Source of the DNA: Latescibacteria bacterium UBA6620 | GTDB taxonomy: Bacteria > Latescibacterota > UBA2968 | Assembly: GCA_002433075.1 (NCBI GenBank) | Contig: DJHM01000047.1 | Span: 1-64,000, forward strand | DNA length: 64,000 nt | Direction: 5' to 3' | Shown here: positions 15,900 to 23,504 of the stretch, in pieces | Layout of the letters: each line of letters opens with the position of its first letter | Position numbering within the stretch: position 1 is the first letter of the stretch | The notes under the pieces: model-generated | What the model saw: only the letters and a program-made list of their open reading frames with translations | What the model was told of the DNA's origin: nothing | The model's database searches: none | Translations under genes and position numbers: made by a program

Positions 15900-16975
15900 G
15901 CGGAGGCGATTGTCAGGGCCTTCATTTTGTCATCATCGAGTTCGACGCCGAGGCCCGGGCCGTCCGGGACCGTGAGGTAGCTGCCCTCGGCGTGGATGCG
16001 CTCGACGGCGGGAGAATCAAGGTAGAGCATTGGACCCATCGGGTCGCAGGGGAGATCGAGGTTGGGGACTGAAGCGCCGACGTGCAGCTGGCCGGCGATG
16101 CCGAGGGTCGACTCCTGGTCGGTGCCGATGAGACACTTGATCCCGGCGGATTCGGCGACGGCGTAGATGCGACGGATGTAGGTCGGCCCGCGGTGGACGT
16201 TGCAGAGGTTGAAGGCCGTGCACGCGCGCAGCTCGATTGAGTCGATCGCCTGAGCCAGCGTGCTGGTGTGGAGGCTGACGGGGAGATCCATCCGCTTCGT
16301 GAACTCTGCACACACGCGAAGGTTCCGTGACGGCTGTTCGAAGTGGAAGGGGTTGTGATGTCGCAGAACCTGAGCGTACTCGAGTGCGGCGTGCCAGTCG
16401 TTGAACCGACCGGAAAAATCGATCTGCTTGAGCCGGACCTTGTCCCCGAATTTGTCGAAGACGGTCGACAGAAAGCGATTGTCGAGTTCGGCATCGTCCC
16501 CTGAGATGTAGAACCGGAAGAGATGATGGCCGTGGTCGACGAGGCGCTCGACGTACCCCACCGTGGTGTCGAAATCTTCCTTGAGCTGCCAGCCCCAGGT
16601 CGGATAGCAGCAGTAGATGCGATCGCGAATCTTGCCTCCCATCAGACGGTTTGCAGACACGCCCAGCGTCTTTCCGTTCAGGTCGTAAAGCGCAAGGTCG
16701 ATGGCGGACACGCAGTGGTTGTTCGAAACCGTACTCCGGAAGTCGTGCCTGCCGAGGTATTCGTTGATTTCCGTGATCTGCGTGGGATCCGTACCGACGA
16801 GAAGCTCGTTGTACTGGGCGATGAGCGCGGGGAGATCTTCGCAACGGCTGTCCGATGCTTCCCCCAGTCCGATGGGGCCGTCATCCACGTGGATTTTGAC
16901 GATGACGTGACCCGAGACGTGTCCGTAGGCGCGACGCGTTTCGATCTGGTGGCCTTCGACTTTGGTAATTTTCAT
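15896..16975 (-). CDS. Enolase-superfamily protein with altered active site
   Basis: A 359-aa protein of mandelate racemase/muconate lactonizing type: N-terminal capping domain (residues 1-125) and barrel. ATG 16975 with GAGG upstream is chosen; the frame stays open further upstream but that part overlaps the next gene and has no family resemblance. Canonical members have a KxK at strand 2; here the segment reads LFRFYISGDD. D in LKQIDFSG and E in FHFEQPS look like metal ligands, but the third (usually D/E) falls in VSLHTST. It may be a non-catalytic or mechanistically distinct member. It is coupled to the ABC ATPase. Confidence 0.8.
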   Translation of the reverse strand: MKITKVEGHQIETRRAYGHVSGHVIVKIHVDDGPIGLGEASDSRCEDLPALIAQYNELLVGTDPTQITEINEYLGRHDFRSTVSNNHCVSAIDLALYDLNGKTLGVSANRLMGGKIRDRIYCCYPTWGWQLKEDFDTTVGYVERLVDHGHHLFRFYISGDDAELDNRFLSTVFDKFGDKVRLKQIDFSGRFNDWHAALEYAQVLRHHNPFHFEQPSRNLRVCAEFTKRMDLPVSLHTSTLAQAIDSIELRACTAFNLCNVHRGPTYIRRIYAVAESAGIKCLIGTDQESTLGIAGQLHVGASVPNLDLPCDPMGPMLYLDSPAVERIHAEGSYLTVPDGPGLGVELDDDKMKALTIASA

Positions 16976-17042
16976 TCTGACCTCACTTGCTGTGAGCCAC
17001 AGGTGTCTCCGGTTTAAGAAAGACCGTGCCTGAGCGCTCTGT

Positions 17043-18254
17043 TTACGGCCAGCGATCGAGTTCGGAGGGCAGGACGATGCAACCGCCCCCATACCAGCCG
17101 GCGCCAGCCTCAAGGTGATCAAGATACGCACGGCGCATACTCGTGTCGCGTGGAAGGTTCGGGAGGTCGCTCGACTGAAAGATGCGAAGCAGCCCGGACC
17201 GACCGCGACCCTTCGTCGATGGGAACAGACGGGATGCTCGTTGAAAGCGGACGAGATTTGAAGAAGGGGAGAGGTAATCCTGAAACTGCGGATCCAGAAG
17301 CCAGGAGCTGCACGCGAACGCCTTGAACGGGCGATCCGGATACCACGTCGAATAGGCGTCCACGGCCTGTCGGAAAGACGCACCGCATCGGGCGAAGTCC
17401 ATCGGACCGTCCTCGGGGATGTGAATTTCGAGAATCGGATCCCCCGGCCCGACGAGGGTTTCCCAATGTGCGACGTCGAACGGAGTCGCATTTTCGATTG
17501 CGTGGCCGTTTTCGGTGATGAGGGTGGCCTCCCCGGCTTCGGGATCCCGGGAAGTAAACTCCGCCGCCTCATCTTCGTTGCAGCCCCACCCCGCTCGATC
17601 GAAATCGACGCCGGCCTCGGCCACGACGCGGACGTCCCCGGTTTCCCGGTGGCGTCTGATCGTGAATGGGGGCCGAAACGGCGCGTGGATGAACTGGAGA
17701 CGCTCGACTCTGAGGATCTGGCCGATCAGGCTTCTGGAAATCCACGCCAATCCTCTCGCGTGAAGGCCGACGGGCATCGGATCGAAGGGTCGATGGAACC
17801 GATCGTCCGCGGGGATGCCACGCGACGTGTACTCGTTGATCCATACCCGGATGTCGCGGGCGGTCAGTCGCGAAATCGAATCGGGGATTCCGCGCTTTTT
17901 GTGATCCGTACACATCGCAAGGACACCCGAGAGGGCGACCAGGAGGTAGAAAGGGCCGGACAGATCGCCCAGGGGCTCGATGACGTTCGGGAAGGAGGAT
18001 CGTAAATCGAAGAGGTCCCGGCGGACGAGCAGGCCTTCGCGAACGTGGTGGTAGAGGAGGTCGAAATCAACGTCGTCCTGGATCTTTCGTGCGGCTTCAG
18101 TGAGGAAGGGAATCAATTCTGGATCTAGGGAAGACCATTCGGCCGCGTCAGCGATGACCTCCGCATCGAGGACGACACGCTCATCCTCGTGGAGGCCCCA
18201 GCCGGTGGCCAGGGGTGTGCCGGTGAGAGCGGAAAGACGGTCGGGTAACGCCAC
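17043..18254 (-). CDS. Two-domain acyltransferase (NAT_N / GNAT_C-like)
   Basis: A 403-aa protein. The C-terminal half (from about residue 210) has HIPEDGPMDFARCGASFRQA, then DRPFKAFACSSWLLDPQF and SNLVRFQRASRLF, the conserved blocks of the GNAT-like C-terminal domain that is always preceded by a helical N-terminal acyltransferase domain, as here (residues 1-200). The enzyme group is thought to transfer acyl groups but its substrates are not known. GTG 18254 starts 6 nt after the stop of the damaged aminotransferase gene, so the two were co-transcribed. Confidence 0.75.
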   Translation of the reverse strand: MALPDRLSALTGTPLATGWGLHEDERVVLDAEVIADAAEWSSLDPELIPFLTEAARKIQDDVDFDLLYHHVREGLLVRRDLFDLRSSFPNVIEPLGDLSGPFYLLVALSGVLAMCTDHKKRGIPDSISRLTARDIRVWINEYTSRGIPADDRFHRPFDPMPVGLHARGLAWISRSLIGQILRVERLQFIHAPFRPPFTIRRHRETGDVRVVAEAGVDFDRAGWGCNEDEAAEFTSRDPEAGEATLITENGHAIENATPFDVAHWETLVGPGDPILEIHIPEDGPMDFARCGASFRQAVDAYSTWYPDRPFKAFACSSWLLDPQFQDYLSPSSNLVRFQRASRLFPSTKGRGRSGLLRIFQSSDLPNLPRDTSMRRAYLDHLEAGAGWYGGGCIVLPSELDRWP

Positions 18255-18260
18255 GGGCGC

Positions 18261-19450
18261 TCAGGTCAGACGAGAAACGACGCGACCGACTGCGGTCACG
18301 ATGGTCTCGATCTCCGCGTCGGTCATCCCCAGATTGAGCGGAAACCGAACGATCCGCTCGCGCCAGAGGGCTTCGTTGATCGGGGACAGGCCCGATTCAT
18401 AGCCGCGGGACGAGTACGTCTCGGTCAGATATACGGGAGAATTGTGAGAGGGCATATCAATCCCCTCTTTTGCCATCTCGTTGGCGAAAACCCGGACGGG
18501 TTCGGGGGCGATGTCTCCGTCGATGGGTTCGGCGAAGACGGGCTTGCGTGTGTCGAAGACCGCCGGGTCGATGGTCGCCATAAACCAATGGAACACGTGA
18601 TGTCGGTCCGCAAAAGTTCTGACAGGCCGAATGAACGGGTACTCTGCTGGCCCTTCGGTCAAGCGACGGGCAAGATCGCGACGCTCGTCGTTCATTCGGT
18701 CCAGCTTGGGGAGCTGCGCCCTCCCGATCGCGGCCCGAAGCTCGTCCATCCGGAAGTTCTCCCCAATGATGTCGCCTGTACCCCTGACATTGCGGAGCTG
18801 GGTCGCCTTCTTCTGCCACGACGAAGGTGCATCCGGCCCGAGCACGAGCATTCCGCCGTCTCCCGTGGCCATATTCTTCTGCTCCTGGAAGCTGAAGGCC
18901 GTGGCGTGGGCAAACTGGGCGATGGTCTGGCCCCGGTACCTGCCTCCGCAGCACCGGGCGGCATCGAAGATGAAGAAGAGTCCGTGGTCGGCGGCGATGT
19001 TGCGAAGACGGTCCATATCGGGAACGTGGCCTTCTACGAAGGGGTGATGAGGGCTTCAATGCTGCTTTCGTCGACGTTCAGCGTTTCGGGCTCCGTCTCG
19101 GTGAAGCGCACTGTGGCGTCGTGACGTAAGGCGTAGATAGCAGTTGCGATGTAGGTAATTGGATTGCTGATGATTTCGTCACCCGGCTTCAGGTCGACCA
19201 GCCTGGCGGCGATCGAGAGGGCGTTGCAGGCTACGTTGAGGGGAAGCGCGAACTCCACACCACAGGACCGGGCGAATTCACGGGCGAATCGGGCGCCCTC
19301 TCCGTCGGAAGTGAGCCCGCTTGCGTGGCCGCTTCGCATCGCGCGGATGACGGCTTCAATTTCCTCGATGCCAAAGCGTGTGGCGAGCGCATTCTGTATG
19401 ATTTCCACGAGGTCATCCTCAATTCTGGCCTGTTTTCGGGTTCGGAACAT
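18261..19450 (-). pseudogene. DegT/DnrJ/EryC1 aminotransferase, frameshifted
   Basis: Two adjoining frames together make one PLP-dependent sugar aminotransferase-like protein. The N-terminal part (19450 down to about 19034) has GLTSDGEGARFAREFA, SLKPGDEI-type and NPITYIATAIYALRH sequences and stops after EALITPS. The second part resumes as EGHVPDMDRLRNIAADHG and continues to a normal end, including the PLP lysine in FSFQEQKNMATGDGG. About 8-10 residues expected between ITP and GHVPD are missing, so a deletion of a length not divisible by three is the likely lesion near 19030-19045. It is a degraded gene unless the assembly is wrong here. The true start is uncertain. Confidence 0.8.
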
Positions 19451-19560
19451 ATACAATGGAACTCCCGCGGAATCCAAACCAGATGGTCGGCTTAAAAGTG
19501 GCCCCAGGGCCACTTTTGGGATGCGGCCAATCAACTGACGTCAGCGGCCCGTGAGGAGAC

Positions 19561-20474
19561 CCTATTTGATCCCTACAACCATCGAGTCTGGACCCACCAG
19601 GTGTTCGACGCGGGTCTCCCTGAATCCTGCCTCCGCCATTCACCCGATACAGTTGGCACCCGTGTAGTCGAACCCCCCTTCCTTCTCGATCAGCATATTC
19701 AGGCTCATCAGAAGCCCGAACACGTTCCGGGATCGATCGTCGTCGATGATCGACTCGTAGACGATGAAGGCTCCGCCGTCAGGGATCGTCTCGAAGGCTC
19801 TTCGGATCAGAAGCTTTTTCTCTTCCGGATTCCAGTCGTGGAGAATGTGGCCCATCATCACGACATCGACCTCTGGCAGGGGATCGTCGAAGAAACTTCC
19901 CGCGGCGAAGTTGAGCCTGTCCGCCAGGCCGTTCTTTCCGACGTAGGAGTCGAAGACGGGGCCCACCTGGGGAAGGTCGAAGCCCAGATCTGTCGGGTGG
20001 GGATGAGCGAGGGCGACCTGGACGGCGAGGTCACCCTGGGCGGTTCCCGCATCGACGAAGGTCTTGTAGTCCGACCACGGAAATTGTGCGGCGATCGCAA
20101 CGTTCGCGCCACGACTGATGCCCGTTATCGCGGCAAGGAACTCTTCGAGTTGGGCAGGATCGGCCTAGAGGGCGTCGAAGAACGATTCACCGCCGCCCGC
20201 GGATTCATTATAGGGCTCCCCCGTTCGTAACGCGTCTGTAAGGTGATTCCGGTGGTCGAAGAGTCGCTGGTTGGCCATCTCCAGGATTTCACCGATGTAG
20301 GACGGCTTTTGCTTGTCGAGGAAAAGGTCCGACTCGACCCGTCAGAGCTTCGAGGTCTCCGGGCTCCTTGCCTAGCTCTGTGAAGAGTTCCAACTCGACT
20401 GCGCTCAGGAGCGTCTTGGATCCCCAGAATCCGAGGCCTACCTGCATAATGAGGTCGGGTGTGAGCTGTGACAT
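19561..20474 (-). pseudogene. SAM-dependent O-methyltransferase, multiple lesions
   Basis: Conceptual translation from ATG 20474 gives the dimerisation domain of a hydroxyneurosporene-type O-methyltransferase (LIMQVGLGFWGSKTLLSAV). After EALTGRV the frame changes and roughly 25-30 residues are missing before SDLFLDKQKPSYIGEIL. An in-frame TAG (20167-20165) then interrupts FFDAL-*-ADPAQLEEF where tyrosine is expected. The catalytic domain continues (VDAGTAQGDLAVQVA, VDVVMMGHILHDW) until a TGA (19642-19640) in CIG-*-MAEAGF where tryptophan is expected, then ends at TAG 19561 after SMVVGIK. Three independent lesions mark a true pseudogene. Confidence 0.85.
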
Positions 20475-20516
20475 CGAGCCATCCTTTCTTGAAGTGTTTT
20501 CCCGGCCCGTATGGGT

Positions 20517-22376
20517 TTATCTCAAATCCCGTATGTATTTGGAGGCGTAGGAACGGACTTCGTGTCCGTTCAAGACGTGAAACTGACGGAGTCGACCGAT
20601 CGTTTGCAGGCTGAATCTGTTGAGAGGGATGTAGACGAGCTGCTTTTTGCAGCTCCGGGCGAGTCTGCGCCATCTTCCCTCTGGCGGGGTAGCCGATATC
20701 AGGGCGATTCGGCGCTCTCGCGAATGGAACGCGGCCCCGAGGATGAGGCGTTCTTCGAGCGACTGCGCTTCACTCAGGCGATCGTCTTTCCAGACGTCGG
20801 GGATCGGGCGAGGCGGGAACATCAGAAAGCACCCTCCGTAAACGGCCTGGGCGATCCCCGGGCCGATTACGTTTTCGCTGAATTGGGTCGCATAGAAGCA
20901 AAGAGTCGATTCTTCCTGGTGTTCGGCGTACCAGGTCGTTTGCCACGCATAGCGGTTCGGATCGGCTGGGGTGTCGAACAGGAAAACAACCACCTCGATC
21001 GTACCTCGGGCCGGGGGGAGTTCCTTGACGTAGATGTCCCCGGTATGCCAGTTCCTCAGTGTCTCCCGGATGTCTAGGCCATCCTTGAGTGAACTGGTGA
21101 ATTTCTCTGTTCGGGCAAGGTCTTCCCCGATCAGGAGTCGAGCCTGTTCCCGGACGTGCGCGTTGAAGCTCTCGATCCGGTCGTCCTCCGGAGGGTAGGA
21201 GCATTGGCGAAAAGGATCCCACCTCGTTTGCCAGTCCCACTGTTTTTCGGGAGGGGGCGAAGGCTTCAACGGGAGCTCGCGCCAAAGTCGCTCGGTGCCG
21301 AGCAGACGATTCTTCGTGTCTGCATCGTTGCTGAGCCCTGCGGGGCCCAGGGATTCGAACACGCCGAGATCAATCCCGAGTGTCACATCGGGATGGGGTG
21401 ACGTCAGCTGGCCGGGATATGCTCGAGCGGTTTCGATGATGGTTACGGCAAAGTCGTCCCCTCCGATCTGCTTGGCTGCCAGGGCGACAGTGTAGAGATC
21501 AGGGGACATTCGGCTGTCGAGCAAGGTGAGGTTGCGGATGTAGCGGAGCATCAAGGAAAGGGTCTGTGGCGTGAGCCAATGGTTTGAAAGACCGTGCTTT
21601 TCAATCCAGGCAGTCCTCGATTCGAGGATGAGGGACTTGATCCCATCGACGCCGAGGGTTTCGTCGGGCAACATCTCCGCGCGTCGATGCTCGTAGAGAT
21701 GGGTGATGAACGGGAGTTCCCCGAGAGCGAAGTAGAGAGACCGTGGCGTTACGGAGAAGATCTCGGGTGCCCACACCGGGCCGTCGGGCTCGGGGGGCTC
21801 GAGTCTCTGACGGTAGGCGTCCCGAAGCCAGGGCCAGTCCTGGATGGCGCATACCATCAGGACACGTTCGTAATCCAGCTCCAGGAGATGGAGCTGGTGG
21901 GCCATCCACCGGATTCGGGCCTCGCGCTGGCTGTCGGGTTCGGGTGGGGGGAGGGCGGGGACGAGTGCGGCGGCAAAGCGCTCGAGAGGTACTTCCTTCA
22001 AGGCGAAAGGATCCGGGTGTACGAGCGTGTCCTGCTCGAAGTTGCCTACCTCGAGATCGACGAAGGCTGTGTCGATTTTCAGGAGTTCGGCTTCGCGGAG
22101 GGCCGCGATGACAGGCTGGCAAGGGTCGATCGGAACGAGCGTGTAGGCCGAAGGGTCCTCAGAGATATCCCCCTCACGTTGGGCCACGACGTGGATGCGT
22201 GGGAGCAGGTCGACCGCCTCAAGTACGGCTTCTTCGAAGACGGCGGGCAGGGGGACGGCTACGCAGTCGAAATTTCCGGCGTGGATCCGACGACGGACCT
22301 CCAGGGCGAAATCCCCGCTGCCGTGGAGGATGGGAAGCAGGCTGATTCGATCGCTGAGGTGAAGGATGTCGGTCAA
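20517..22376 (-). CDS. Uncharacterised 619-aa protein coupled to a MoxR-type ATPase
   Basis: I do not recognise this protein with confidence. The first 110 residues (LPILHGSGDFALEVRRRI, DCVAVPLPAVFEEAVLEAV, TLVPIDPCQPVIAALREAE, DTAFVDLEVG) have the layout of the TraB/ChaN/erythromycin-esterase-like fold, in which a His and acidic residues sit at strand ends. The middle is helical and Trp-rich; the C-terminal third has a beta-rich domain (GTIEVVVFLFDTPADPNRYAW, GGCFLMFPPRPIPD). No signal peptide is present. It overlaps the ATPase gene by ATGA, so the two are made together; MoxR ATPases usually remodel a partner encoded next door. Confidence 0.7.
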   Translation of the reverse strand: MTDILHLSDRISLLPILHGSGDFALEVRRRIHAGNFDCVAVPLPAVFEEAVLEAVDLLPRIHVVAQREGDISEDPSAYTLVPIDPCQPVIAALREAELLKIDTAFVDLEVGNFEQDTLVHPDPFALKEVPLERFAAALVPALPPPEPDSQREARIRWMAHQLHLLELDYERVLMVCAIQDWPWLRDAYRQRLEPPEPDGPVWAPEIFSVTPRSLYFALGELPFITHLYEHRRAEMLPDETLGVDGIKSLILESRTAWIEKHGLSNHWLTPQTLSLMLRYIRNLTLLDSRMSPDLYTVALAAKQIGGDDFAVTIIETARAYPGQLTSPHPDVTLGIDLGVFESLGPAGLSNDADTKNRLLGTERLWRELPLKPSPPPEKQWDWQTRWDPFRQCSYPPEDDRIESFNAHVREQARLLIGEDLARTEKFTSSLKDGLDIRETLRNWHTGDIYVKELPPARGTIEVVVFLFDTPADPNRYAWQTTWYAEHQEESTLCFYATQFSENVIGPGIAQAVYGGCFLMFPPRPIPDVWKDDRLSEAQSLEERLILGAAFHSRERRIALISATPPEGRWRRLARSCKKQLVYIPLNRFSLQTIGRLRQFHVLNGHEVRSYASKYIRDLR

Positions 22377-23329
22377 TTGTCCGAGTCGGGTCGGTTGGAA
22401 TCGTCAGGGCCGAAAAAGAAGTCGCTGAGGTCGACGCCCGGAATCTCACCGCCGAGCGCACGCTTTCGCTGCTCAGCCAGCTTGTCGAGGTCGCGGGCTT
22501 CCTCACCCAGGACACGTTCGAGCGATTCGTGCCAGGCCGCGTCGCGCGAAAGGGGATGCTCGGAATCCTGCGCGAGTCGCTTGAGGGCATACTGAAGGAT
22601 GTGGATGCCGTCCCGGGGAGAATACTCGAGGTTCAGGTCGTGCGCCCGTTGGAGGAAGTCGACGGTCAGGTCGAGCATTTCCGCCTCGGCGAAAGGAAGA
22701 TGGTATTTGAGGATGGCGAGTTCATCCTGTCGATTCGGATACCCGACGGCGAGCGTCGGCTGCAGCCGGGAGAGAATGTAGTCGGGGATCTCATACGTCG
22801 ATTCATCGTCGTTCATCGTCACGCAGCACCTGAAATCGGGGCTCGCGTCGATGGTGATGCCGGCAACTACGCTTTCGACGTACCGTCGGTGGTCGAGGAG
22901 CGGTGCGAGAGAAGCCCAGCTCTTCTCGTTCATCCGGTTGCCCTCGTCGAGGATGCAGATGCTGCCGTTGAGCATCGCGGTGACGAGGGGAGAGGCGTGG
23001 TATGCGATCTTGCCCGACTCTACCAGCACGGGCGTGACGAGAAGGTCCTCCGGACGCGTGTCGCTCGTGCACTGATAGATGTAGAGGGGCTGCGACCGTT
23101 CCCTTGCACCCGCCATCGCCAGTGTGGTCTTGCCGATCCCCGGCGGGCCGATGAGGCGGGGTGAGAGGGCGAGATCCTGCTCGTGCACGGTCAGCCAGCA
23201 CGCCTGTAGCTGACGGAGAACGTCCTTCTGACCGATCCACTCTTCGTGCTTTTCGACAGCGGGCGAAAGATGAAGCTCAATGTCGTCTACGACGACCGTT
23301 CTGGGCTGATCTGCCATTCCTTTTCCCAT
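22373..23329 (-). CDS. MoxR-type AAA+ ATPase
   Basis: A 318-aa cytoplasmic ATPase. Walker A is GPPGIGKTT (about residue 62), Walker B ICILDEGNRM, sensor 1 in FRCCVTMND and the arginine-finger region follows PDYILSRLQPTLAV. WASLAPLLDHRRYVE corresponds to the MoxR helix-2 insert area. MADQ at 23317 is a possible alternative start. Family members act as chaperones that assemble or activate partner complexes, often with VWA proteins; none is present here, only the coupled 619-aa unknown. It is divergently transcribed from the GWxTD gene. Confidence 0.9.
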   Translation of the reverse strand: MGKGMADQPRTVVVDDIELHLSPAVEKHEEWIGQKDVLRQLQACWLTVHEQDLALSPRLIGPPGIGKTTLAMAGARERSQPLYIYQCTSDTRPEDLLVTPVLVESGKIAYHASPLVTAMLNGSICILDEGNRMNEKSWASLAPLLDHRRYVESVVAGITIDASPDFRCCVTMNDDESTYEIPDYILSRLQPTLAVGYPNRQDELAILKYHLPFAEAEMLDLTVDFLQRAHDLNLEYSPRDGIHILQYALKRLAQDSEHPLSRDAAWHESLERVLGEEARDLDKLAEQRKRALGGEIPGVDLSDFFFGPDDSNRPDSDN

Positions 23330-23504
23330 CCTTAACGCCGTTTATATACACTACTTAACCGCGCTGGAATATAACCGGACAGATGCGCGTCGTCCAGACG
23401 GCATATGGTGCAGGGCCGGATGTCGAGGGGCTCTCCGTTTGCGGCAAGGGGCAGTTTAGCGGACATTGTGAGTCCCCCTCCGACGTTTCGTAAAGGACGG
23501 AGCA

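Noticed and set aside
16976..17572. N-terminal extension of the enolase-superfamily gene by about 200 codons
   Set aside because: It lies opposite-frame within the acyltransferase gene, has arginine/proline-rich composition and no family resemblance; ATG 16975 has a ribosome site.
19640..19642. TGA in the O-methyltransferase as a second selenocysteine
   Set aside because: The expected residue is Trp, not Cys, and the same gene carries a TAG and a frame change.
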